From Volutella citrinella (lineage: Eukaryota > Ascomycota > Sordariomycetes > Hypocreales > Nectriaceae): a stretch of DNA of 64,000 nt. The stretch covers positions 3,596,001 through 3,660,000 of the forward strand of contig JAWZSP010000003.1 in the NCBI GenBank assembly GCA_034401135.1. Reading direction: 5' to 3'. The position numbers and the translations under genes were made by a program. Below are positions 53,329 through 64,000 of this stretch, piece after piece. Below the pieces are notes generated by a model. It saw only the letters and a program-made list of their open reading frames with translations. It was not told the DNA's origin and ran no database searches. Position 1 is the stretch's first letter. Each line of letters opens with the position of its first letter.

Positions 53329-54960
53329 CGGATGGACCTGCATGGTTGAGGTCACACAACAAAAGGATGCAGGCCACTAAGCCGGTTGTGCACATGGAAG
53401 TCTAAAACCTGGATGTAACAATTTAGCATTTGATTGCGTAGTATAGTACTAATGCGTAAAATCAACTGGCACGCCATCCCAAAGCAAAGCCTTCTTGTCT
53501 GCAAGATGCGCATCACTCCCATCCATCTGAAACAGGTATGCCAACACCCTGTGACCTTGGCGCCCACTCCGCCGTGCCGTTGAACCGCGAGGCCGCCTTC
53601 GGGCCTCCCCAGAAGACTTGGCACTGACGCACCGGTCGGTCGTCCTGGGCGATCCATGCAGTGTCACGCCCTGAACCAGGAATTAATAGTAAGGTACTTT
53701 GGTGAGTGGATGGGTTTGATACTACTAAGCAGTAGAATTGCGCCTACGATGGATTCTGCCCAAATATTCGCAATTTTGGGAGATGCCAAGAAAGAAAAGA
53801 GAAAACGCTTCTGCGCAAGCCAGAGCATGGATATCCCCGGTCCATCCGGTCAACGCATGGGGTGCGCATTCGCGTAGGGCCTCAGCGGAAAACAACAACA
53901 AACACAGCAGGGCCCAAATCGTTGCCAACACTTCTCGCAACACGCAAGCAATTTGAGGGCGCATACGCAGGGAGGGGGAGCGCAGGCTTGAATATGTGAA
54001 ACAGACAGCAAACCAGCAGAGGGCAGCCACCCAAAGGAGCTGAGCCACATCACCGTACCTGAACGTCCCACAATCCCTTGTCTCGTGGATGTCCGCAAAA
54101 GGCCCATCGCCACAGCCGACAGAACCGATCGATGATGTTTCCTAACCAAAGGGCCATAAGGAGCACACCAGGCTGTGGCGCAGCCGCAGAATGCATGGCG
54201 AACATGGTGAGGCGCTCACTACGTAAGAGAGTCCAAGCCCCGCGATTCGTGGCGTCGTCCCCATCCGGAAACGGCGCCTCATTGGCCGTGGCGTACAATG
54301 ACGTAACGCATCAGCCATGGCCACAGCTTCTTTAAGTTCTTTTTCCCGGTGGTCAAGTGGTCTGTGTGTGACAGCGTCTAGCTTGCTAGCTCAAGTTGGT
54401 GGCCAAGCCGGACGAGCTTTCAGCGACGTCTTGGGCGCTTCCAGGTTCGCAACACGTAGCGGCCAACCAGAGGGGCGCATACGATGCCGGGGGACCAAGG
54501 TAATGTCCGTCGTCCCTGCAAACTTCGTCGCCTGTGTGGCTTGCCCAGCTAGGGCGCGGCAATGTGTGGCCAGTGGCCCACCCTGGCAGACCTGGGCCGC
54601 TCTCTACTTCACCTTCCCACAAGTCGATGACGCAGTGCCCAGGCTGAGGGTGGCAGGGCTCGCCAAGTCGTCGTGTCCGGGAACCAGCTTGCATGGAAGC
54701 TTACAGCACAAGCCAGTGGAGGCAAGGCCGAGAATGGTGGTGCTAGTGTGTGATCCGTCCGGATGACGGCAAGCCCAGTCCCCATGCCGGATTGTAAAAT
54801 GTATAAAAGACAATTCCAATCCCCCTCTTTCCTCAAAGCCAATCCATCCAACCTTCCGTGACTGCAACTGCCATCCGAGCTTCTACTCGCACTTCGTCTC
54901 CCAAGCCAAACTATCCACTCGACATTCTACCAGCGTCGCCCGCATACAAACACCGTCACA
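53329..54960. other. Spacer upstream of PMP3
   Basis: About 1.6 kb between tandem genes with no credible coding frame. The last 160 bp form a typical TATA promoter and C/A-rich leader. Confidence 0.45.
54802..54808 (+). promoter_or_regulatory. TATA box of PMP3
   Basis: TATAAAA lies about 153 bp upstream of the PMP3 ATG and is followed by a CT/CA-rich leader. A strong TATA box fits the high, stress-inducible expression known for PMP3 genes. Use as the promoter is inferred from position. Confidence 0.6.
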
Positions 54961-55448
54961 ATGCCCTTCACTGCTAGGTACGCTCCATCCTACGATTACC
55001 AGCACCTGTTGAACGCGGCGAAATCCCGAGCGCTCTGCGGCGTCTAGCTATGCTTTTGCGTTTCTGTGGCATGCTCGACTACGCCAGCTGGTCCCCAGGC
55101 GCCACCATGGCGATGCGACCGCCTCATGACAAGCCATTTACTAACAGTGAACCATAGCGATATCTGCAAGATTATCCTTGCCGTCATCCTCCCTCCTCTG
55201 GGTGTCTTCCTCGAGCGAGGCTGCGGTGCCGACTTGTGCATCAACATCCTTCTGACCTGCTTGGGTATGTTCTTCTCATCTTTGTTGCGTCATGGACGTC
55301 GTCCGGGCATCCCGGATGCAGCTCTTGGCTGCCGGCGTCTTGGCCTCAGCATCCATTGTCTCAACATCCGTGCGTCTTTCTGACATGATCCTCGACAGGT
55401 TACCTTCCCGGCATCATCCACGCCCTGTACATTATACTGAAGTACTAA
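54961..55448 (+). CDS. PMP3: Plasma membrane proteolipid 3 (UPF0057)
   Basis: Three exons (54961-54977, 55158-55264, 55399-55448) encode 57 residues, the usual size. The peptide reads MPFTASDICKIILAVILPPL, then GVFLERGCGADLCINILLTC and LGYLPGIIHALYIILKY, with the two family helices. PMP3 sits in the plasma membrane and affects membrane potential and cation tolerance. Introns of 180 and 134 bp are long compared with the 57-residue product, so the gene is mostly intron. Every junction keeps the frame. It is too short to be seen as one open frame. Confidence 0.96.
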
Positions 55449-56061
55449 GGCGTCTCCCCTGTCTCGTCAACATCCACGGCCGTTGATTTTTCTTTGGTCC
55501 TTTGCGAGGGGTGCGCTCCCACTCCCTCCCTCATGACACGGCATGACACTCGGCGCGCCACAAAAAGTCGAGGCCCCACAACAAGTTTCTTGGCCAATGT
55601 GCCGAACCGAGCAGATGGCTGTTGACGGACACCTGGCACGGCACGGCACGGCACCGAGGTGCGTGCGCTGTTGACGAGCGCCGACTTTTTCTCTTCCGTT
55701 CCTTTATTAGCTACCACACTGGCCATCTAGCACCCCTCGGAACCTCTGCGAGGGCGGCGCAGGTGCAAACATCATGACACGTTGAATCGCATTGTTAGTA
55801 GTGGGCTTTCCTTTGTCACTACACGGAGGAGGCGTGTGTTGGATTGGCTCGAGGCAACATCGCACTGGGCTTTTTAGTAATTCATTCGATACCCATCAAT
55901 CAATCCAACGACTTTGTTTTTCCCGCTCCCAGCCATCCCTTCGCAGAACAGAATCGCATGCAGGGTGAAGTGACGAGGCAACCTACCTACTGTAGTCAAT
56001 GCTCGGCACCCCACGCAAGTCAGGGTGCTGACGCAGTGTTTGACAAGCTAGACACGACGTA
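55449..56061. other. Spacer between PMP3 and the Tc1 element
   Basis: About 600 bp with the PMP3 3' UTR and then no recognisable feature up to the TA target at 56060-56061. Confidence 0.45.
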
Positions 56062-56069
56062 CAGTGGGG

Positions 56070-56090
56070 GGACAAAAGTGTCGAGGCACC
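56070..56090 (+). repeat. Left terminal inverted repeat core
   Basis: This block begins GGACAAAAGTGTCGAGG and is repeated exactly in inverse orientation at the right end. The outermost 8 bp next to the TA are diverged from those of the right end. Confidence 0.93.
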
Positions 56091-56175
56091 GCGACCCACA
56101 TCGCGGTCACGACGCGTTGATCGCGTCACCCACCTTCCAACCTACCACCTTCATCAACACATTGTCGCCGCCACG

Positions 56176-57291
56176 ATGGCGCCCTTGACTCCGCGAGTTG
56201 AGTATTCTCCTTATAAAAGGACGAGGATTCGAATGATGTACGAGTTAGGCTATTCCCAGCGACGCATCGCGTTCAAAGAAGGTATTCCTAAAGGAAGCAT
56301 CGACGGCATCATCAAACGGTATGGGGACCAGATGTCTGCAAAGAGCCAAAGTCGCGTCAGGCGCCTGCCTAAGCTATCAGAACACGATAAAAGATATATT
56401 TTTCGAATTATTGAAAGCGACCCTTTCATCCGACCTATTGATATTATTAAACAGGCCGGTCTTGTGGTCTTAGAGCGTATTTTAAAGCGCTTCCTTATTA
56501 AAGAAGGTATCCTTTATTAATAAGCACTCTAACGTCCTCTTCTAACGCCTGACCATGCTCAAAAGCGCTTAGAATTTGCTAAGAAATACGAATATAAGTC
56601 AGCAGACTTCTAGAAGCGCTGGATCTTTAGCAATAAGACTATAATTACGCATAGCGATAGGGTTAGGAAAGGCTAGGTCTTCTGCCACAAGATGCCCTTA
56701 CTTTAAACCACTATAACTTTCACATCTGATAAGATATAGAGAACGCGATTGCACTATAAGAATGTTCAAGGAAAGGCAAAACTAATAAGATATTCGCAGA
56801 TATTCTAGGCCGGTTTCTTATAGAATTATCACATAGTATTATCGCCCCTCTTTAGCGACCCGGATTCTTAGCGCAGCAGCGTAACTTCCTGCTAAATCCT
56901 CAACTACCTACAAAAAGAGCTTCCAACTATTACTTCCCCGGGCTCTGTATTTACACAAGATAATACCCCTACGCACACAGCTCGCCAAGTGCAGAATTAG
57001 CTAAGGAATTAGGCTGAAGAAAATACTATCGAATTAGTAGATTAGCCGCCATACTCGCCTGACCTAAACCCGATCGAAAATCTATAGAAAATACTTAAGG
57101 AAGGAATCTACAAGAAGTATCTAGAGCTCGCAGTCATACTAAAGAACAAGACGTCGCTTTTACAGCTCTAATAAGCTGTAATTAAGGTATAGTATAAATT
57201 AGAAGAGGAGCTCCTAGAAACGCTGATTTTATTAATGCTAAACCGTATTAATGCAGTGATCGCCGCAGAGGGGTGGTATACTAAATATTAA
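56176..57291 (+). pseudogene. Tc1-type transposase, inactivated by stops
   Basis: A single frame of 371 codons runs from ATG to a final TAA with no detected frameshift. The first 114 codons are open and hold the N-terminal helix-turn-helix (YSPYKRTRIRMMYELGYSQR, RIAFKEGIPKGSIDGIIKRY). After TAA TAA at 56518-56523 about 18 in-frame stops occur, all TAA or TAG, none TGA. Catalytic-core markers are still legible: LTPDHAQKRLEFAKKY, then FTQDNTPTHTARQ and PPYSPDLNPIEN. Where Tc1 enzymes have FSDE at the first Asp, this copy reads FSNK, which equals two G-to-A changes. The pattern fits repeat-induced point mutation. It cannot make a working transposase. Confidence 0.94.
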
Positions 57292-57418
57292 TAAATATTT
57301 AAAATTACTAAGCTTCATTCTATTAGTGTCTAATATGATTTTCTATTTACTGCAAAATTGCATAAGAAATCGCGATGTTCCGCGACATCACGTAAATTCG
57401 TGACCTTGTTGTGGGGCG

Positions 57419-57439
57419 GGTGCCTCGACACTTTTGTCC
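57419..57439 (-). repeat. Right terminal inverted repeat core
   Basis: The inverse copy of the left core, followed by 8 bp that end at the TA duplication. Confidence 0.93.
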
Positions 57440-57449
57440 AGGAATTGTA

Positions 57450-58182
57450 GTATGCAGCTAGCGTGCTAACAAATCGGCAGATGACTACCAGGCTTCATGC
57501 GCCTGTCTGTGCTTGGGTTCCACGGCTGATCCATGATTGGCGAATGTCGGCGGCACCTCAAGACCCGTGCCCAGCTTTCTGGATGGAAAGAGAGCTGCCT
57601 TGACGAACATGGACGGCCACTTGACGGGCGAATAGTTTATGATGGGCCGAGCAAGGGTTCGCTTAGCCCATCGGCTATCAACGACAATTGTCACCTCTCG
57701 CCAGGTGGAACGAATCTTTGGTCCATTGGGCGCACGCTACCAGGAAGAAGACGGATATGGAAAAGGAAAAAGAAATGGGGACCCTGTGTTAGCTAAATGA
57801 CCAGACTACTTCCAATGCACGCTTCTCGCCTGTCTGACTTGCAGACCCGTGTTGCAGATATCCCTGCACGCCAGAACGGCTCATGCCATTATGGGCAAGA
57901 CACGAAGTGAAGTAGCATATTGGCCAGAAAGTCGTTGATTTCTTTCCAACGTCCGTCCAGTAAACCCAAGATGCTCATCCAACCCAACGACTCCTCCACC
58001 ACTGGCGCCGGGGACCGTAAAGGCCGATCCCGTCACATCCGCCATCCTTCAGCCATCGCCGTAACTCTCCCCAAATCCGAAACGCCTCCATGACACCAGT
58101 TACTAAAGAGAGAACCATGCACCTATAGAGCGAGAGGGGGCTGAAATAGCCTTCGGTTTTTCGTTCCTTCCTCACCGACGTC
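57450..58182. other. Intergenic, downstream of the transposon
   Basis: About 730 bp to the ATG7 stop. Short frames exist on both strands but without conserved content. Confidence 0.45.
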
Positions 58183-60417
58183 CTAAATCAGCTCCCCCTC
58201 ACCCTCGTCCACCAGTTCATCCTCCTCGTCCCAGTCCACTTCGTTTGCCATCTCTTCTGCCCTTCGCTGCACCTCAGCTAGTCCCGACAGTTCCAACACG
58301 TAGTCCTTCTCCTGCAATGCCCGTTTCAGAAAGTCCCAGCCGGAGGTCCGGTACGCATCAAGGATCTTGGGGCTGCAGGCACTACAGCTGTCATAGGATT
58401 GTCCACGGATGACGATGTTCTGGAAGGTTGACACATAGCCACGGACTTGATGGGGAACCAGACCCAACGCATGGTCGGGAGGGTCCCTCTCGGGAATCAT
58501 TCCAGGAGACGGTTGAGGAGCCGGCGCATCCTTGCCGAGGGGGTGCTGGAGCAAACTTGTGAGAAGCTCGACGAGGAGTGCAGACGCAATAGCAGCCACT
58601 CCTGGACGTGTGACGGTACATTGTTGATCCAGAGTCTGGTCCTTCATTGACTTGAGCTCATAGTTAGTTTTTGAGTCTTTTCCAAGGCAAAGCGGAGACT
58701 TACATCAGCAGGTGCGACTACGTCGTTGCAGAAATAGCATCCAAGTGATGCTCCCCCATCCTTGCTCTCGCTTCCATGCCGCATCACCACGTATGAGTCG
58801 AAGCCCAGTGCGGCATTCATGACAATTTTGCCCGCCGCTTTTCCCATCACTGTGGGAAGCCATCGAGATTCTCGGGAGTCCATAAGCAGGAAAATAGCGT
58901 CATGCTCACTGATGAGCTTCTGGAGCTTTTCAAAGTCGGCCTTGGTCTTCGCCTCGTCAGTAAAAGGGTGGCCAAGCATAGGAACTGACAGCGCGTGGCC
59001 TTCGCTCTCGACCCCTGGGTAGATATGTTTCAGGGCTTCCGCAGCCGTTGGGGCCTTCGGTTTCCCGCCATCGAGGCAGTCATCAAACTGGAAGAGGGGC
59101 TGCCGCACAGGGTTCGAGTAGGAGACCCTGCCATAGTCCACAAAAGTGATCTTTCGAACGCCCCATCCCATAAGATTACGTGAGACGTAGCTTCCCAATG
59201 TGCCGGCCCCGAGAAGCAAACATTTGGTATTCTTGATGGTATCCAAATCCAGGTTAGGCGCGATTCTCCATCTCATGAGTTTGAGGTTCAAGTCCACGGA
59301 GTTGTCGGCGAGTTTGGTCGGGTCCATGTACTCGCTCAAATTGACTTGCTGGGCTTGGAGCTTGCCATTTCTCGACCTTTCCCAGCCTGTGACCTTGGGC
59401 ATTTCTGCCAACTCCATCTCCTGGACTTGCTCCATCTCCACGGGCAGGATCACGCTTCGAGCTTCATGTCGTCGAGCCCAGGTGTCCCGATAGCACATAA
59501 TCTTCACCTTGCTCAGCCGAAAGCGCTGTCTAATGAGGACAAGCAAATTCCTCAGCGGCCAACCCGGGCCTTCTGGGTAGGTCGAAGGGTCCACAAAGGC
59601 AACATATCTGTCCTCCTCGGGTACGCCGTTGAAGAACCCATCCTCGAACTGTCTCAAGGAACCCACCTCCCAGCGGTATGGGAGCCCCTGTGAGGCGTCG
59701 GGATCCTCGGTTTCCGGTTCTGGTCCGCAAACCTTCTTAACTAGAAAGAAGCCGTGCTCTCTTCCATCGACACTGTATCTCCAGGTGCCAACCCGGTCGA
59801 CCAAGGCAGTGCTCTCATCCGATGTCAGGTGTTCAGCTGCCCCTGATCTCTTCCATGCGGGCTCAGAGTGAAGAGCCGGGAATGCAAACCAATACGTGAA
59901 CTTGTATTTTTTAAGATCAGCGTATGAGAGGATGACAAACGATGATAGAAGCGAGGGGACTGAGTAGATGCTGCCATCCTTGATCGCATCCCATATCTGA
60001 CAATGTTAGCACATGTTTATGCAGAGGCGGATGGAACATCAATACCTGTCTGCCAGCGGTCTTTATCATGGCTGCTTTGTCCATGGCTTTAAAGTCTTCC
60101 AGGGTGTTGACGTTCCTAATTATGCCTTCGGCCCTAATGGTCCCGAGAGGGGGGCTGGGCTCATTAGTTCTGTTGTTGTCAACGTGGGAGCGCTTAAAAT
60201 CAAAGGGCCATACTTACTTGCTGCTCACCAGAGCATTCCCAAGGACCTGCATGCGGCTGCTGGACTCTGGGCTGTCGGTCCGCGGCTCATAGAGGCCCAG
60301 CACGCCACGGGCAGAGTCGTCAAGCTTGTCATAGTCCAGCTTTGAAGCGAACAGGGCCGTGTAAAATGGCAGCTCTATCTCCGACGTGAAAGTCGCAAAC
60401 TGCAGAGGGGCCGCCAT
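58183..60417 (-). CDS. ATG7: Autophagy E1-like enzyme Atg7
   Basis: Four exons (60218-60417, 60046-60169, 58704-59996, 58183-58650) give 694 residues, the usual length. Atg7 activates Atg12 and Atg8 for transfer to Atg10 and Atg3. The N-terminal domain begins [20 protein letters not shown] and has [20 protein letters not shown] and [20 protein letters not shown]. The C-terminal E1-like domain has the nucleotide-binding loop [20 protein letters not shown] (about 367) and [17 protein letters not shown]. The catalytic Cys550 is in [12 protein letters not shown], just after the last intron. Zinc Cys pairs are visible in GCYFCND and SCSACSPK. The tail is acidic with DWDEEDEL. Intron 1 uses a phase-2 GTAAGT donor and yields SSKTNEPSPP across the junction. 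The first ATG is 60417. Confidence 0.97.
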
Positions 60418-61720
60418 TTCGACGAGCCTCCTCTTCCGGGTGAATACTGAAGAAGGGTGTGATTCGGATCTTATCGTGACGCTCGCGAAGGGCAGATAAC
60501 GCGGGGTAGTTGGCTGAGAGTATAATACTGTGCGACAGCGCTTCACTGCCGATCAAGCAAGGAATCCACGATGTTGCAAAGCCTGGTGGGAGTGAGAAGC
60601 AACAGATCCCAGAGATAAATACCGCTGACCAGGGTCCCGTCACCCGACGCGACGACCAAGAACGCTGAGTGTATCACAGGACGTGGATGATGTCGAGGGC
60701 AGGTGCCACTCCACCGCGGGGTACAATTGGCTCGCCCACTAGGCAGTGATGCACTGCCCCACAGGTGCCTAAGATGGTCGATTCGCAAGTCCAGGGTAAG
60801 CCAGCTGACATATGTATGAGCAAGCGAGCGCCTTTAGTCCGGATGGGCAATGAGGCTTCCTGGGTTTACTTAGGGAGCTCCAGGGGAGTCTGTTTATGGG
60901 GGGCTTATTTGCTACCGAATATGAGTAGTTTTCTGCCGACGAGGTTGATAGTGAACGACCAATAAACCTAGGCGAGCCCCCAACGATGGTTGTCACTGAC
61001 CAGAATAGTCTTTAGTGGCATCGAAGTTCACTATATAAAATAGGACATTCAACTGATAAGCTACTACTTATGTACTATTTCCACGTGAATTATACCGGGT
61101 TCAACAATAATCCCAGGTTCTTGTCAAAACCTCTGCCAGCGTGTTTCCAAGTTCCACAAAGAAATGTCCACCAAAAGTCGCATGAGGAGGCAATCAACCC
61201 TTCTCAATTTATATTTAGGACTATAAAATGAAACACACGAGTCCCGTATTAATATACTAGAGGCTTCGCACACGTATCGGGGTTGACATGGAGTGTCCCA
61301 ATGGTCCGGTGCCTGAATTTACCATACGTTATGAATTATACAACTAGTGTTCCTTGGCGAACCGCGCAGATGCAGGTTCATGTGGCGGAAATGCGATGTA
61401 AATCCTATTAGCATCATATATGCATTATTGCAGCGATTCATGCGGTTCTGGTTGGCTCGACCAGAGGCAAGTGTTGGCCGCAGAAAGGATGGCCGCTTCG
61501 GATCGGCTTCTGGAAGAGGCGGCACCCCACACGCGCTGAAACGCGCTTAAATCTCGCCAGACGCGTATCGACGAACGACCTTTCAATCCGAGCCATCTGG
61601 GCCTACCTTACCTGCCAGGGCATGCACCTTGACCCTACGCTACGGATACCCTGTCAGGAATCTCCATACAACACATCGAATAACTCCTTAACTTATACAC
61701 TCCACGTATAGCCACCGGCA
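60418..61720. other. Divergent spacer ATG7 / DCD1
   Basis: About 1.3 kb between divergent starts. The part from about 61000 to 61400 is AT-richer. No gene or repeat is supported. Confidence 0.45.
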
Positions 61721-62973
61721 ATGTTTATTGGCATTTGTGGCGGTAAGGAGCCTCCACATCCTCGGAACTCAGTTGTCTCATCCTGCTCACTCTGTCCTTG
61801 CTCGCAGGCATTTGCGCCGGCAAGACGACGGTGGCCCAGTACCTAGTCGAGCATCACGGCTTCAAGCAGCTCTATCTCGAGAACACAGACTCACCCAAAA
61901 CCGCGGGGTCTGAGTCTGGCAAGCCGGATTCGCCGCCGACGCCTTTCACCCAACAGTCTGAGGCTTTCAACGGCAAGAATGGCATCAAGTCATCGTCCGC
62001 GGCTGCGTTGACCCTGCGGGCGCAGCCTCAGATCTTCTCCACCCCACAGGAACTGCTTGACTTTGTCACAAAACACTGGCGGAGCCGTTACGTGACTACT
62101 GATATCCTTACGGAGGCCGTGCTTGACGTCTTCATGCACCGGCCCTTTTTCCTCCTGGTGTCTGTCGACGCACCCCTGACAGTCCGCTATCGGCGCTCTC
62201 AACAGCGCGCCCAGAGCTCCGGCAAGTTGGATCTCAGCCTCGAGGAGTTTGTTGCCCAGAGCGATGCGCATCTGTACGACCCCGTAATGGGGTTGTCGCC
62301 GCTGATATCCCGGGCGGCGGTCCGCCTCCTCAATACCTCCTCATCCCTGGCGCATCTCTACGCAACGCTAGGCAAGCTGGACATACCGAATCCCGATCGT
62401 CTCCGCCCAAGCTGGGATACCTACTTCATGGCGCTGGCATCCCTGGCCTCACAGCGCTCCAATTGCATGAAGCGCCGGGTTGGGTGCGTGCTTGTGGGCA
62501 AGGAGCGCCGTGTCATCAGCACGGGCTACAATGGAACGCCGAGAGGCTTGCAGAATTGTGCCGAGGGTGGCTGCCCTAGGTGCAACGACGGCAACAGCTC
62601 GGGCGTTGCACTATCAACCTGTCTGTGCATTCATGCTGAGGAGAATGCACTTCTCGAGGCAGGGCGGGAGAGGATCCGTGAGGGGTCCGTGTTGTACTGC
62701 GACACGTGTCCGTGTTTGACATGCAGCATCAAGATTTGCCAGGTCGGGATTAGTGAGGTGGTCTACAACCACGGATACAGTATGGACAATGAGGCGGCCC
62801 GGGTGTTCAGGGAGGCGGGAGTGAGATTGAGACAGTTCATACCGGTGAGTCCTATACGAATGACACGATGCGCTGGCTCGACGACCTCGAACCTGGCACA
62901 TGGGCCACGCCCGCTGATTCAATCACAGCCACCAAACGGACTTATTCACTTGGAGAAGATGGAGCTCTACTGA
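61721..62973 (+). CDS. DCD1: Deoxycytidylate (dCMP) deaminase
   Basis: Three exons (61721-61742, 61808-62844, 62929-62973) give 367 residues. The enzyme converts dCMP to dUMP for thymidylate synthesis. The N-terminal part resembles a nucleotide-kinase fold with a P-loop-like MFIGICGGICAGKTTVAQYL, as in other fungal Dcd1 proteins. The deaminase domain begins near 225 (WDTYFMALASLASQRSNCMK, RRVGCVLV, TGYNGTPRGLQNC). Zinc ligands are His283 with catalytic Glu285 (HAEEN) and Cys310/Cys313 (CPCLTC). The last intron is 84 bp and has no in-frame stop; splicing gives FIPPPNGLIHLEKMELY as the end. The first exon is only 22 nt and is fixed by the P-loop sequence. Confidence 0.94.
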
Positions 62974-64000
62974 TTGATTGGATGATGTGCCCGTCTGTCC
63001 CACGGTAGGCGGAGTGGAAGCAGGACTATTAGGTGCTGCCAGGGCTGTGGCTTCGGATCCAGGGCGCCATCCCAGGGCGGCATATCCTCGATGGTGCAAT
63101 CAAGGCACCAGTCGGCATTTGGATGATCATAATGGGCTCATTTCCAGTTTTCTGGAGCATCTCGACCATTCCCTCATTCAGCCATGCAGGCCCCGAGGGA
63201 TATTCCGACTTTGTGCAGATATTGGCAATTCATAGTCCAAGTTACAGCGCCGATAGCACTTGTGTGGAAGCCAACCATTCCGGCCATAGGCCAAATTTCA
63301 AGCTATCACTTTCTTCATGCTTCCCTTGTAATGGTTGGCATCCAATGAGTGAGCCAGACCACAGATTCAGCGCTTGGCTACCCCGTCCAAGCGCCGGCGC
63401 CCGCCTGCAGCGCGCCGAAGCCTGCCCTGCAGGTAACGTGTGTGGCCCGCCCCTGGTGCTTTTTCTGGAGTGCCAGCGTGGCCGTCGATGGTGGCCAAGC
63501 CGGGGCCCAAGGATGGCCATGATTCGGCCGTAGGGTAACCAAGCCCTCAACCCTCCACTTGGCCACATTGAGGCCGGATGATGGGCCCAGCATTCATGCA
63601 CCATGGTTTTTCTTGTGTCGGCACGGCGCGGGTGCTTGCATTTTCGGAGAGATCGGCCCAATTGCCAGCCGACGCATGATGGCGTTTACGACTGTAATAT
63701 GACATGTGGAGGCTAAGCTCGCCCATGATCCTGACAGGAATCACAGGATCCGGGCAGAGCGAAGAGCTCCTCTCCTGAAGCCCGATGGGCTTGGCCCAGT
63801 TGACAACCTGTCCCCTAGAAAGGGGGCCAAGGGGTTGGGCACTCGTTGGACATTCCTGAATCCTGACGACCCTCGTTCAAAATCAGCCCCTGTAATATCG
63901 TTGACGCTGCACTCTGAAGGGGTTCATTTCATGAGCCGCAACAACTTGTGTGCGGTGTGCTTCAACGGCTGGCTAGCTGCAGCGGCCGTCCCATAAAATA
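62974..64000. other. Window end, no gene recognised
   Basis: About 1 kb downstream of DCD1. Open frames on both strands (for example 63033-63533 and 63242-63661 on opposite strands) have no protein-like content. A gene entering from the right edge cannot be excluded. Confidence 0.4.

Larger units (their letters stand above)
56062..57447 (+). mobile_element. Tc1/mariner DNA transposon, full length but decayed
   Basis: The element is bounded by TA on both sides (56060-56061 and 57448-57449), the target duplication of this superfamily. Terminal inverted repeats share 21 identical bp (56070-56090 and 57419-57439) inside slightly diverged ends, and GGTCACGA-type subterminal similarity follows. 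One transposase frame fills the element. Total length is about 1.39 kb. Flanking sequence continues smoothly, so the insertion is in an intergenic region between PMP3 and ATG7. Confidence 0.94.

Noticed and set aside
54351..54450. tRNA-like A box (GGTCAAGTGG) with a GGTTCG motif about 90 bp downstream
   Set aside because: The downstream motif does not match a B box well and no 7-bp acceptor stem or anticodon arm can be drawn.
54317..54766. 149-codon plus-strand frame before PMP3
   Set aside because: The content looks random and it overlaps the region just upstream of the PMP3 TATA box.
63033..63661. Overlapping frames on both strands at the right edge
   Set aside because: Neither strand gives protein-like sequence or splice-supported exons.

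Overview
The window is nuclear DNA of a filamentous ascomycete, most likely a Sordariomycete and plausibly a member of the Hypocreales. The reasons are GT-AG introns of about 47-110 bp with CTRAY-like branch sites, gene spacing of about 2.5-3 kb, single-copy genes typical of Pezizomycotina (wetA, csn3, a SUR7/PalI-type gene, a DUF3433 protein, a FLC/TRP-like flavin carrier), and a DNA transposon degraded in the pattern left by RIP. The species cannot be fixed from the sequence alone. Some 24 protein genes are supported. I see no rRNA, convincing tRNA or CRISPR array. Splice sites were set by hand; the spliced models stay in frame and their totals are divisible by three.

0-13 kb: ribosomal protein eL42 (-) and epsilon-COP (+) diverge from a shared promoter with CCAAT boxes. 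They are followed by the coactivator MBF1 (-), a membrane DUF1365 protein (+), a small GFA/CENP-V-fold protein (+), a secreted cysteine-rich, probably GPI-anchored protein (-), and a mitochondrial SpoU-type rRNA methyltransferase (-) whose N-terminal half carries an Arg/Asp/Gly-rich tandem repeat.

13-25 kb: a large CHD/Mi-2-like remodeler of the Mit1 type (+), a CCCH zinc-finger protein (+), COP9 signalosome subunit 3 (+) and a secreted PI-PLC-like protein (+). 25-41 kb: a four-TM SUR7/PalI protein (-), a second and unrelated GPI-anchored PI-PLC-like protein (+), a DUF3433 multi-TM protein (+) and a FLC-family flavin carrier (+), with long gene-poor spacers (2.4 and 3.6 kb). This stretch is rich in cell-surface and plasma-membrane functions.

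41-64 kb: the conidiation regulator wetA (-), with a cluster of three AbaA-type motifs upstream; a METTL7-like methyltransferase (+) converging on an ERCC6L2-type SNF2 helicase (-); a probable decayed membrane-protein gene with an in-frame TAG; a small mitochondrial protein (-); GPI11/PIG-F (+); PMP3 (+); a complete Tc1/mariner copy with terminal inverted repeats and TA duplication whose transposase frame holds about 18 TAA/TAG stops and no detected frameshift; then ATG7 (-) and dCMP deaminase DCD1 (+).

Most genes are conserved housekeeping or membrane genes and there is no biosynthetic cluster. The items most worth a second look are the TAG-interrupted gene near 50 kb, the orphan open frame near 35.8 kb, the uneven decay of the Tc1 copy, the PLC-SUR7-PLC neighbourhood and the wetA promoter.
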